Source: Marinicella meishanensis
GTDB lineage: Bacteria > Pseudomonadota > Gammaproteobacteria > Xanthomonadales > Marinicellaceae
NCBI RefSeq assembly: GCF_019931145.1
Contig: NZ_JAIOUV010000003.1
Coordinates: forward strand, 62,001 to 126,000
Direction: 5' to 3'
Length of the DNA stretch: 64,000 nucleotides
The position numbers were made by a program, and so were the translations under genes. Under the pieces are notes generated by a model. That model was not told the origin of the DNA, did no database searches, and saw nothing but the letters and a program-made list of their open reading frames with translations. Below, one piece after another: positions 28,410 to 36,133 of this stretch; position 1 is the first letter of the stretch, and each line of letters begins with the position of its first letter.

Positions 28410-29804
28410 ATGATTGAATTACCCATGAAAAAACTGTTTGGCCTGTTGTTGGTGTTGCTGGCCATGACGGCCCACGGCAAACGACTGGAAGGTGTGTTGT
28501 TACATGAAGTCGGCGATCCGCATTCGCCCCAAGCAGCAGCCCATGTGCGTTACCACTTACAAACGGCAGATCAGTTGGTGCCATTGCGGGTCAGTGGGGC
28601 GTTTGCCTCGCGCATGCCAATCAGCCATTGGCTGGGCAAGCGGGTGGCGGTGTTGTTGCAACATGAGCCGCTGTTCAATGGACAAGACAACCGCGTCCAA
28701 GCCATTGAATTGCTCGAAGGTGAGCGCGCGGGTGGCGGTGTGTTCGGGGCCCAGCCATGGGTGTCAATCTTATGCAAATTCAATGACGTGGCCGATGAGC
28801 CTGAAAACCTGGCCTTTTTCCAGGGTATGTATGCCAACCAACCGGCCGGTTTGGACCATTACTGGCGTGAGGTTTCATACAACAACATCAACGTGGTGGG
28901 TTCATTGGCCATTGATTGGTTGGATTTGCCCCTGAGCCACACGGCTTATGTGCCAGACCCTGGCAGCGGCACCGATGCCGACCTAAGCACATTATTTGAA
29001 GACTGCACCGGGGTGGCCGATCCGGTGGTGAATTTCGCCACTGGCGCCAATGGCAATGAATTCGTTGGCATCAACATGATGTTCAATGAAAGCTTGGATT
29101 GTTGTGCCTGGGGTGGTGGTCGCTTTGCCACTTTGGACGGTGTTACCAAAGTGTGGCGCACCACTTGGAACCCGCCTTGGGCTTTTCGCAGTGAAGGGGT
29201 GATTGCGCATGAAATGGGTCATGGTTTTGGTTTGCCCCATGCCAACAACTCCGATGGTGATGGCAGTCCCTATGACAGCCCCTGGGATGTGATGAGCTCG
29301 GCCACTGGTTATTCAGTGAATGATCCGGTCTATGGACGGCTGGGCAAACACGTCAACATGGAGTTCAAACACAACCTGGGTTGGGTCAATGATGGGGTGG
29401 GTTACATCGCTGATGCATCATCCAATGACGTGTTCTTATTGGTCAACTCTTCCAGCCCGGTGGTCGGAAATGGTTATCGCTTTGCCCGCATCCCCTTGTC
29501 CGATGGCACCCATTATGTGGTGGAGGCCAGAAAAGAAGAGGGCAATTATGAGAGCAACCTGCCTGGCACCGCAGTGATCATCCATCACGTGGACCATGCC
29601 CGCAGTGAACCGCCTTGGGTGGTCGATGCCGACAACCCGCCAGCCAATTACGCCGATACCGAAGGGGTGATGTGGAAAACCGGCGAAACCTTTGTCGATC
29701 CCATCGACGGCTTCATCGTCGAAGTCCTCGGTCAATTCGCCAGTGGTTACAACGTCAGGATCAAATCCCAGGATGACTTGATTTTTATCGATGGTTTTGA
29801 ATGA
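28410..29804 (+). CDS. secreted metzincin-type zinc metallopeptidase
   Basis: A 464-residue secreted protease. I place the start at the ATG at 28410, preceded by a GAGAGATTGAG purine stretch; the downstream MKKLFGLLLVLLAMTAHG gives the signal peptide. The frame also runs upstream to 28311, but that stretch overlaps hutG. The catalytic motif HEMGHGFGLPHA is an extended HExxHxxGxxH zinc site, followed by the Met-turn in WDVMSS. The pattern fits gametolysin/M11-like metzincins. N-terminal ~180 residues may be a pro-domain. The last residues are DDLIFIDGFE, a tail I have seen ending secreted proteins of related gammaproteobacteria; it may be a sorting or processing tag. Downstream neighbour is icd. 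Confidence 0.86.
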   Translation: MIELPMKKLFGLLLVLLAMTAHGKRLEGVLLHEVGDPHSPQAAAHVRYHLQTADQLVPLRVSGAFASRMPISHWLGKRVAVLLQHEPLFNGQDNRVQAIELLEGERAGGGVFGAQPWVSILCKFNDVADEPENLAFFQGMYANQPAGLDHYWREVSYNNINVVGSLAIDWLDLPLSHTAYVPDPGSGTDADLSTLFEDCTGVADPVVNFATGANGNEFVGINMMFNESLDCCAWGGGRFATLDGVTKVWRTTWNPPWAFRSEGVIAHEMGHGFGLPHANNSDGDGSPYDSPWDVMSSATGYSVNDPVYGRLGKHVNMEFKHNLGWVNDGVGYIADASSNDVFLLVNSSSPVVGNGYRFARIPLSDGTHYVVEARKEEGNYESNLPGTAVIIHHVDHARSEPPWVVDADNPPANYADTEGVMWKTGETFVDPIDGFIVEVLGQFASGYNVRIKSQDDLIFIDGFE

Positions 29805-29806
29805 CT

Positions 29807-29828
29807 GGGCCTGTTAACGCTGTCTGAA
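29807..29828 (+). repeat. MITE-terminus-like sequence after metzincin gene
   Basis: GGGCCTGTTAACGCTGTCTG and the next two bases match the MITE terminal repeat at 18994 in 18 of 22 positions. It starts 2 nt after the stop codon. Only one end is seen, so this may be a decayed fragment. Confidence 0.4.
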
Positions 29829-29900
29829 TCAGATGATCTCAGAGGGACTTTGTCAGGCCTCAATTGATTCGCTTCAGGTCATGTAATCACGACACCGTTT

Positions 29901-29909
29901 TGTTATAAT
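29901..29909 (+). promoter_or_regulatory. extended -10 promoter of icd
   Basis: TGTTATAAT, a consensus extended -10, about 67 nt upstream of the icd ATG. No convincing -35. GGAG at 29968-29971 is the ribosome site, 5 nt before the ATG. Confidence 0.6.
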
Positions 29910-29976
29910 GCGCCCCGAAAAATGTGGCACCCAGATCCGGAAGATCATGGGCCACAACAACCTTTTTGGAGCGGAC

Positions 29977-32199
29977 ATGACAAATCACACCATCATTTAC
30001 ACCATCACCGATGAAGCCCCGGCTTTGGCCACCTATTCATTTTTACCCATCGTACAAAAATTTGCCGGCCAAGCCGGTGTGGCGGTAGAAACCAAAGACA
30101 TTTCATTGGCCAGTCGCATCGTGGCTCAATTTCCTGAGCGCATGACAACGGCACAACAACAAGAAGACGCTTTGAGCCAATTGGGTGAATTGGCCAAAAC
30201 CCCCGAGGCCAACATCATCAAGTTGCCCAACATTTCTGCGTCCATCCCACAATTGAATGCCGCGATCAAAGAATTGCAAACAGGCGGTTATAATTTGCCG
30301 GATTACCCAGAAGAGCCGAAAAATGACGCCGAGCAGGCGATTCAAGCCAAGTACGCCACCGTGCTGGGCAGTGCGGTGAATCCGGTGTTGCGTGAAGGCA
30401 ACTCCGATCGCCGGGTGGCCGCCGCGGTGAAAGCCTACGCCAAAGAAAATCCCCACCGCTTGGGGGCCATCTCCCAGGACTCCAAAACCCGGGTGGCGCA
30501 CATGGACGGGCATGATTTTTATGGCAGTGAGCAGTCTTATGTGATGCCGGCGGCCGGTGAAGTGCGCATCGAGCACGTGGCCGAAGACGGTACCGTTTCG
30601 GTGTTGAAGTCAGGCATTCAACTGCAGGCCAAAGAGGTGATTGATTCTTCGTGCATGAACAAAAAGGCCCTGCGGCAGTTCTTTGCCAAAGCCATCAAGT
30701 CGGCCAAGAATGCTGATTTGTTGTTGTCTTTGCACCTGAAGGCGACCATGATGAAGGTGTCTGATCCGATCATGTTCGGTCACGCGGTCGAAGTGTATTA
30801 CGAAGACGTCTTCAAAAAACACGGCGCTTTGTTCGATGACATCGGGGTCGAAGTGAACAACGGCATCGGCAGTGTCTACAACAAAATCCAGGCTTTGCCG
30901 GCGGCCAAACAAGCCGAAATCAAAGCCGACATCGAAGCTTGTTATGCCAAGCAGCCGGCTTTGGCGATGGTCGATTCGGACAAAGGCATCACCAATTTGC
31001 ATGTACCCAACAACGTCATCATCGACGCCTCAATGCCCGCCGCCATCAAATCTTCAGCCAAAATGTGGAATGCCGATGGCCAATTGCAGGACACCTTGGC
31101 GGTCATTCCTGATCGCAGTTATGCCGGTATTTATCAAGAGATCATTGAATACTGTCAGGAAAACGGCGCCTTTGATGTGGTGACCATGGGCAATGTGTGT
31201 AATGTCGGCCTGATGGCGCAAAAGGCTGAGGAGTATGGTTCACATGACAAAACTTTTGAGGTGTCATCTGCAGGCATGATGCGGGTGGTCAACGCCGCCG
31301 GTGAAATCCTGATGCAACATGAGGTAGAAGCCGGCGACATTTGGCGCGCCTGTCAAACCAAAGACTTGCCGATCCAAGATTGGGTCAAGCTGGCCGTGAC
31401 CCGCGCCCGCAACACCGGTTCGGCCGCCATTTTCTGGCTGGACGAGAACCGCGCCCATGACCGCAACCTGATCGAAAAAGTCAACCTGTATCTGCAAGAT
31501 CACGACACCGATGGGCTGGAAATTAAAGTCATGAATCCACGTCAAGCCATGCGTTACACCTGTGAACGGGTGACTGCTGGGCTGGACACCATTTCGGTGA
31601 CCGGCAATGTCTTGCGTGATTACCTGACCGACTTGTTTCCCATTCTGGAATTGGGCACCAGTGCCAAGATGTTGTCCATCGTGCCGTTGTTGGCCGGTGG
31701 TGGATTGTTCGAAACCGGGGCCGGTGGTTCGGCGCCCAAACACGTGCAGCAGTTTGTTGAAGAAGGGCACCTGCGCTGGGATTCGTTGGGTGAGTTTTTG
31801 GCCTTGGCGGTGTCGCTGGAAGACCTGGCCGACAAAACCAACAACCCCCGAGCCAAAGTGTTGGCCGCAGCCTTGGATGACGCCAATGGGCGTTACCTGA
31901 TGCACAACAAAGCGCCATCCAGAAAAGTCAATGAGTTGGACAACCGCGGTTCGCAATACTACTTGACCAAGTACTGGGCCAAAGCCCTGTCCAGACAAGA
32001 CGACGATGCGGCTTTGAAGACCCGCTTCACCGCCGTGTTTGAGCAGTTGCAAACCAATGAAGCGGCCATCTTGCAAGAGTTGTTGGATGCACAGGGCCAG
32101 CCAGTGGACATCGGTGGCTACTATGAGCCCAACGATGCCATGGCCGAAGCCGCCATGCGCCCCAGCACCACCTTGAATCAAATCATCGATTCGATTTAA
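29977..32199 (+). CDS. icd: NADP-dependent isocitrate dehydrogenase, monomeric type
   Basis: A 740-residue monomeric IDH that oxidises isocitrate to 2-oxoglutarate and CO2 with NADP in the TCA cycle. The N-terminus [20 protein letters not shown], the block [20 protein letters not shown], the segment [20 protein letters not shown] and [23 protein letters not shown] are typical of the ~80-kDa family and unlike the dimeric Icd. The frame begins 23 codons earlier, but the ATG at 29977 has GGAG 5 nt upstream and gives exactly the family length. A strong hairpin follows the stop. It is not operonic with its neighbours. Confidence 0.97.
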   Translation: MTNHTIIYTITDEAPALATYSFLPIVQKFAGQAGVAVETKDISLASRIVAQFPERMTTAQQQEDALSQLGELAKTPEANIIKLPNISASIPQLNAAIKELQTGGYNLPDYPEEPKNDAEQAIQAKYATVLGSAVNPVLREGNSDRRVAAAVKAYAKENPHRLGAISQDSKTRVAHMDGHDFYGSEQSYVMPAAGEVRIEHVAEDGTVSVLKSGIQLQAKEVIDSSCMNKKALRQFFAKAIKSAKNADLLLSLHLKATMMKVSDPIMFGHAVEVYYEDVFKKHGALFDDIGVEVNNGIGSVYNKIQALPAAKQAEIKADIEACYAKQPALAMVDSDKGITNLHVPNNVIIDASMPAAIKSSAKMWNADGQLQDTLAVIPDRSYAGIYQEIIEYCQENGAFDVVTMGNVCNVGLMAQKAEEYGSHDKTFEVSSAGMMRVVNAAGEILMQHEVEAGDIWRACQTKDLPIQDWVKLAVTRARNTGSAAIFWLDENRAHDRNLIEKVNLYLQDHDTDGLEIKVMNPRQAMRYTCERVTAGLDTISVTGNVLRDYLTDLFPILELGTSAKMLSIVPLLAGGGLFETGAGGSAPKHVQQFVEEGHLRWDSLGEFLALAVSLEDLADKTNNPRAKVLAAALDDANGRYLMHNKAPSRKVNELDNRGSQYYLTKYWAKALSRQDDDAALKTRFTAVFEQLQTNEAAILQELLDAQGQPVDIGGYYEPNDAMAEAAMRPSTTLNQIIDSI

Positions 32200-32216
32200 T
32201 GGCTGAATGAAAAGTT

Positions 32217-32254
32217 CATGCTGACTGGCTGGTTGCACAGGCCATGTCAGCATG
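32217..32254 (+). terminator. stem-loop after icd, no U-tract
   Basis: CATGCTGAC / GTCAGCATG (9 bp) continue inward as TGGC / GCCA with a one-base bulge, giving about 13 pairs around an 11-nt loop. No T-run follows, so it may be a Rho-type or mRNA-end-protecting structure rather than a classic terminator. Confidence 0.5.
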
Positions 32255-32421
32255 GGCCGATGCGCCTGCCAAATGATCCAAGCATGAATCGGGCCACGGC
32301 ATTGAGCAAGCCCCATTCTTGGCAACAAGACCGAAACTTTGAAGCCCGGTAGACTGCCAGCGGTTTGCCTTTTGGGTTGGTTGGTCAATGGATCATGGCA
32401 AGTCTTCAACATACCATATAT

Positions 32422-32445
32422 AGGCCATCACTGAGGCCATCACTG
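32422..32445 (+). repeat. 12-bp tandem duplication
   Basis: AGGCCATCACTG occurs twice in direct succession in the 577-nt gap between icd and mraZ. Apart from this, the hairpin and the sites listed below, I see no gene in that gap. Confidence 0.6.
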
Positions 32446-32501
32446 AAATACCACATTGGATGGGCGCAACGCCTGTGGCCCGGGTGATCAACGACGCATT
32501 T

Positions 32502-32537
32502 CCCACCACTGACCCACCACTGGCCCACCATTTCCCA
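32502..32537 (-). promoter_or_regulatory. TGGGN box array, possible MraZ operator
   Basis: On the minus strand four TGGG boxes (TGGGA, TGGGC, TGGGT, TGGGA) lie 10 to 11 bp apart; their complements are at 32502, 32513, 32524 and 32534. MraZ of E. coli is known to bind direct TGGGN repeats one helical turn apart. The array is about 240 nt upstream of mraZ and in reverse orientation, so assignment is inference. Confidence 0.45.
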
Positions 32538-32599
32538 CTGAGCCACGAATCGGCCTGTTTTGGGCCCCATCAAACCCATTGATTCAGCAGGCTGCCGCA

Positions 32600-32618
32600 T
32601 TGGTTAATCATTAACCAA
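32600..32618. promoter_or_regulatory. perfect 19-bp palindrome upstream of mraZ
   Basis: TTGGTTAATCATTAACCAA has 9-bp arms about a central C. A near-identical 20-bp sequence occurs at 19260-19279. Likely a protein-binding site about 90 nt before the predicted -35. Confidence 0.55.
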
Positions 32619-32705
32619 TTCATATAAATCAACAACTTACAGAGTTTTCTTAATGTAAAATATCTTGTAAGTCATTGATTCTGTTCACATTTTCCGATTT
32701 GGAGC

Positions 32706-32734
32706 TTGACTTAAGACTTTTTTAGTCATAAAGT
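32706..32734 (+). promoter_or_regulatory. dcw cluster promoter
   Basis: -35 TTGACT (32706-32711), a 17-bp spacer and -10 TAAAGT (32729-32734). Transcription would start near 32741, about 36 nt before the mraZ GTG. Confidence 0.55.
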
Positions 32735-32776
32735 GCATAAATGTGGAGTTAAGTAGTAAATTTGTGGGATTTAGTA
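32733..32776 (+). promoter_or_regulatory. helically phased GTG/GTA boxes at mraZ start
   Basis: GTG or GTA triplets recur at 32733, 32743, 32753, 32764 and 32774, about one helical turn apart, including a pair TGTGGAGTTAAGTAGT / TGTGGGATTTAGTAGT. They overlap the transcription start and lie where MraZ autoregulates in other bacteria. Confidence 0.45.
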
Positions 32777-33226
32777 GTGTTTTACGGTGAAGTCGCCCTC
32801 AATTTGGATGTCAAAGGTCGCCTGGCAATACCCTCGATGTATCGTCAGCCGATTCTTGACGTCTGCGAAAACCGACTTGTGTTGACCTACAACGCCTATG
32901 AAAACGACTCTTTGTGGCTGTACCCCGAACAAGAGTGGGAGAAGGTGCGTGACTCAGTGATGTCGCTGTCAACCTTTGATCCCATGCATCGGGCGCTGCA
33001 GCGACGACTGGTGGGAAGTGCGTACCACGTGGTGCCTGACAAGGGCTCAAGAATTTTGTTGCCCATCACCTTGCGACAAGTGGCTTCGATGGAGAAGCGT
33101 GTGGTGATGCTGGGGTTGGGCAGTAAGTTTGAAATTTGGAATGAGGACGCGCTGCAGAAGACCAGACATCAGGTACCGGCCATGAATGGTGAGGTGTCTG
33201 ATGCGATGAAGTCATTGGTGTTGTGA
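32777..33226 (+). CDS. mraZ: transcriptional regulator / dcw cluster protein MraZ
   Basis: A 149-residue MraZ with two SpoVT-AbrB-like swapped-hairpin halves: VALNLDVKGRLAIPSMYR near the N-terminus and VVPDKGSRILLPITLRQ in the second half, each holding the D-x-(K/S)-x-R basic signature. E. coli MraZ represses its own cluster by binding upstream repeats. The frame opens at a TTG at 32762, but GTG at 32777 gives MFYGEVALNLDVKGRL, which aligns to the family start, and GGGA lies 7 nt before it. Its TGA overlaps the rsmH ATG by one base. First gene of the dcw operon. Confidence 0.93.
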   Translation: MFYGEVALNLDVKGRLAIPSMYRQPILDVCENRLVLTYNAYENDSLWLYPEQEWEKVRDSVMSLSTFDPMHRALQRRLVGSAYHVVPDKGSRILLPITLRQVASMEKRVVMLGLGSKFEIWNEDALQKTRHQVPAMNGEVSDAMKSLVL

Positions 33227-34140
33227 TGAGCCAATCATTGCACCAAACGGTTCTACTCAGCGAAGCAGTAGAAGCCCTGACCGTGAATGCCGACGGTCAC
33301 TACCTGGATGCCACCTTTGGTCGCGGTGGCCACAGCCAATTGATCTTGTCTCAGCTGGGCGCCCACGGGCGTTTGTCGGTGGTGGACTGTGATCCTGAAG
33401 CCATTGCCGTGGCCGAGGCCATGCAACAAAACGATCAGCGCTTGTCGATTCATGCTGGAGGTTTTGAGCAGGTGTTGAGGCAAATGGAGGAAGCGGGTCT
33501 GACCTTTGATGGAATTTTGTTTGATTTTGGGGTGTCTTCGCCACAACTGGACCAAGCCGAGCGCGGCTTCAGCTTTCAGCAAGATGGGCCGTTGGACATG
33601 CGCATGAACAACGCCCAAGGCATGACCGCTGCCGACTGGGTGAACAGCGCCAGTGCCGATGACATGAAGCGTGTGTTTTGGCGCTATGCAGAAGAGAAAA
33701 ATGCCGGGCGCATCGCCCGCAAAATTGTGGAGGTCAGACAAGACAAGCCATTGCTGACCACCTTTGATTTGGTCGACGTGGTCAGTCAAATCAATCGCCG
33801 CGAGAAAAAACACCCCGCCACCCGGGTGTTCCAGGCCATCCGCATCTTCATCAATGATGAGTTGGGCCAGGTGGAGCGGGTGTTGCCGGTGGCATGGCGC
33901 TTGTTGAATGCTGGCGGCCGTTTGGTGGTGATCAGTTTTCACTCACTGGAGGATCGCTTGGTGAAGCGCTTCATGCGTGGCTTGTCGCGACCTGAAAAAG
34001 TGGATCGACGCTTGCCGGTGGTGCCTGAGACGGCGAAACAGCCGACCATGAAATTGGTGGGTAAACCGGTCAAGGCCGTGGACCATGATGACAATGTGCG
34101 GGCCCGCAGCGCGATCATGCGGGTGGCGGAGAAATTATGA
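33226..34140 (+). CDS. rsmH: 16S rRNA (cytosine(1402)-N(4))-methyltransferase
   Basis: A 304-residue SAM-dependent enzyme that methylates C1402 in the ribosomal P site. Motifs: HQTVLLSEAVEAL at the start, LDATFGRGGHS (SAM motif I), DGILFDFGVSSPQLD, RGFSFQQDGPLDMRM, KHPATRVFQAIRIFINDEL and VISFHSLEDRLVKRFMR. I use the ATG at 33226, which overlaps the mraZ stop (TGATG), over the GTG one codon earlier. The 3' end overlaps ftsL (ATGA). Its place after mraZ is conserved across bacteria. Confidence 0.97.
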   Translation: MSQSLHQTVLLSEAVEALTVNADGHYLDATFGRGGHSQLILSQLGAHGRLSVVDCDPEAIAVAEAMQQNDQRLSIHAGGFEQVLRQMEEAGLTFDGILFDFGVSSPQLDQAERGFSFQQDGPLDMRMNNAQGMTAADWVNSASADDMKRVFWRYAEEKNAGRIARKIVEVRQDKPLLTTFDLVDVVSQINRREKKHPATRVFQAIRIFINDELGQVERVLPVAWRLLNAGGRLVVISFHSLEDRLVKRFMRGLSRPEKVDRRLPVVPETAKQPTMKLVGKPVKAVDHDDNVRARSAIMRVAEKL

Positions 34141-34406
34141 ACATGCAAAGTGGCATAACGGTGCTGTTGGCTTGCGTGTTGATCGGGGTGTTGGTCAGTT
34201 ATGTGTACAAACAAAACGAAACCAGAAAACTGTTTGCCCAGACCCAAAGCATTGAGAAAGAAAAATTGGAATTGAATGCCGAGTATGCGCGGCTACAAAT
34301 TGAAAAATCGACCCTGGTGTCCAACAACCGCATTGAGCAGGTGGCCCGGGAACAGTTGAACATGAAATTGCCAGAAGATGAACAGGTTTTGGTCATAGTG
34401 CGATGA
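34137..34406 (+). CDS. ftsL: cell division protein FtsL
   Basis: An 89-residue bitopic membrane protein. A short cytoplasmic N-terminus is followed by one transmembrane helix (about residues 7-24, ITVLLACVLIGVLVSYVY). A periplasmic coiled coil comes next with regular hydrophobic spacing (IEKEKLELNAEYARLQIEKSTL), ending in the conserved RIEQVAREQLNM segment. FtsL binds FtsB and FtsQ and helps activate FtsWI at the septum. Assigned by position, size and topology, since FtsL sequences diverge. It overlaps both neighbours by 4 nt. Confidence 0.92.
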   Translation: MNMQSGITVLLACVLIGVLVSYVYKQNETRKLFAQTQSIEKEKLELNAEYARLQIEKSTLVSNNRIEQVAREQLNMKLPEDEQVLVIVR

Positions 34407-36133
34407 GACAATCACAACACAAACAAGTCAATATCAGCCTCAGGATTGCCATTGTTATGGCTTTTCTGCTGTGTTGTTTTGTGGTGGTGGCAGTCCGCGC
34501 ATTTTCGATCCAAATCAGGGGCGCTGAGTTCTACCAAAGCCAAGGCGAAAAGCGGCATGTAAGGGAAGTGGAGATTCCGGTGTCACGTGGCACCATCTAC
34601 GACCGCAATGGCGAGCCTTTGGCTTTGAGCACGGCCATGGTATCGGTCGGTATTGTGCCTGGACAGCTGTTGGATCAATTCAGCAAGGTGGAACAATTGG
34701 CCGAAGTATTGGATTTGGATGCCGATGAACTGAAACAAGTCATCACGTCCAGAAAAGACCGCCAGTTTTTGTTCATCAAACGGCGCATCACGCCGATGCT
34801 TGCTGACTCAGTAAAGGCATTGAATATGAAAGGCGTGGAATTCAGAACCGAATTCAAACGGTTTTATCCGGCCGGTGAAATCTTGGCCAATGTGGTTGGC
34901 TTCACCGATGTGGAAGACGTGGGACAAGAAGGCTTGGAACGCACCTATGACAATTGGTTGACCGGCACTTCAGGCAAGAAAACCGTGGTCAAAGACCTGT
35001 TGGGACAGGTGGTGGCTGACATTGATGTGGATGAGCTGGAAGCGGCCAAACCCGGTAAAGACCTGCATTTAAGCATCGATCGCAGGTTGCAATACGCGGC
35101 CTATTTGGCCCTGAAAAAGGCGGTGTACAAACACCAGGCAGTGTCCGGTTCTGCGGTGGTTCTGGATGTCAAGACCGGCGAAATCCTGGCCATGGTCAAC
35201 CAACCCTCCTTCAACCCCAATGGCAACAAAGAAAACAACGAAGGTTTGCGCAACCGGTCAGTGACGGACATCTATGAGCCCGGTTCGGTGATGAAGCCCT
35301 TTGCCGTGGTGGCGGCCTTGGAAAGTGCTGAATACACCCCCCAATCGGTGGTCAACACCTCACCCGGTGAATATGAGGTGGACGGTTTTGTGATCCATGA
35401 CTTCAAAGATTACGGCGAATTGAGCCTGGTCGATATTTTGGTCAAATCCAGCAACATCGGGGTGGCCAAACTGGTCTTGGATTTGGGCAAAGAGCATTTG
35501 TGGGATGTGTACCACCGCTTTGGTTTCGGTCAATCCTCCGGCAGTGGTTTCATGGGTGAGTCCGCTGGTTACTTGCCGCACCATGACCGTTGGCGCACAG
35601 CCGACCATGCCGCTTTGTCGCGGGGCTATAACTTATCGGTCACCACCTTGCAATTGGCCTCGGCCTATTCGGTGTTTGCCAACCAAGGGCGTTACCGCGC
35701 GCCCACTTTCATCAAAGGCAACATCAACGAAGACAAAGCCATCATTGATCCGATGATTGCCGCGCAATTGACCGACATGTTGTCGCATGTGGTGAATGAC
35801 ACCGAAGGACACAAGGCCTTCATCCCCAATTACAGCGTGGCCGGTAAAACCGGGACCGCCAGGATCGCTGAAAAAGGCGGCTATTCAGACAAATACATGT
35901 CTTCCTTTGCGGGATTTTCGCCGGTGGAATCACCCCGGCTGGTGGTGGCTGTCAGCATCAATGACCCCAAAGGGGAAGAATACTATGGCGGACTGGTGGC
36001 AGCACCGGTGTTTGCAGAAATCATGAAAACCGGCCTGCGTTTATTGAATGTGCCGGCCGATCAATTGAACCGCACCCTGGCCGACGTCACTGGGGCTGAA
36101 AACACAACCGGAGCTGCCCATGTCAATGAATAA
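34403..36133 (+). CDS. ftsI: septal peptidoglycan transpeptidase FtsI (PBP3)
   Basis: A 576-residue class B penicillin-binding protein that cross-links septal peptidoglycan. It has a cytoplasmic tail, one transmembrane helix (about residues 13-35), a PBP-dimer domain (RGTIYDRNGEPLA) and a transpeptidase domain. The active-site serine is Ser295 in SVMK (YEPGSVMKPF), with the SxN motif in SSNIG and KTG in AGKTGTARI. Length matches E. coli FtsI (588). The ATG overlaps the ftsL stop and the 3' end overlaps murE by 14 nt. It works with FtsW, encoded downstream. Confidence 0.97.
   Translation: MRQSQHKQVNISLRIAIVMAFLLCCFVVVAVRAFSIQIRGAEFYQSQGEKRHVREVEIPVSRGTIYDRNGEPLALSTAMVSVGIVPGQLLDQFSKVEQLAEVLDLDADELKQVITSRKDRQFLFIKRRITPMLADSVKALNMKGVEFRTEFKRFYPAGEILANVVGFTDVEDVGQEGLERTYDNWLTGTSGKKTVVKDLLGQVVADIDVDELEAAKPGKDLHLSIDRRLQYAAYLALKKAVYKHQAVSGSAVVLDVKTGEILAMVNQPSFNPNGNKENNEGLRNRSVTDIYEPGSVMKPFAVVAALESAEYTPQSVVNTSPGEYEVDGFVIHDFKDYGELSLVDILVKSSNIGVAKLVLDLGKEHLWDVYHRFGFGQSSGSGFMGESAGYLPHHDRWRTADHAALSRGYNLSVTTLQLASAYSVFANQGRYRAPTFIKGNINEDKAIIDPMIAAQLTDMLSHVVNDTEGHKAFIPNYSVAGKTGTARIAEKGGYSDKYMSSFAGFSPVESPRLVVAVSINDPKGEEYYGGLVAAPVFAEIMKTGLRLLNVPADQLNRTLADVTGAENTTGAAHVNE

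Noticed and set aside
31264-32412. A 382-codon open frame antisense to icd
   Set aside because: Antisense shadow of a well-conserved enzyme.
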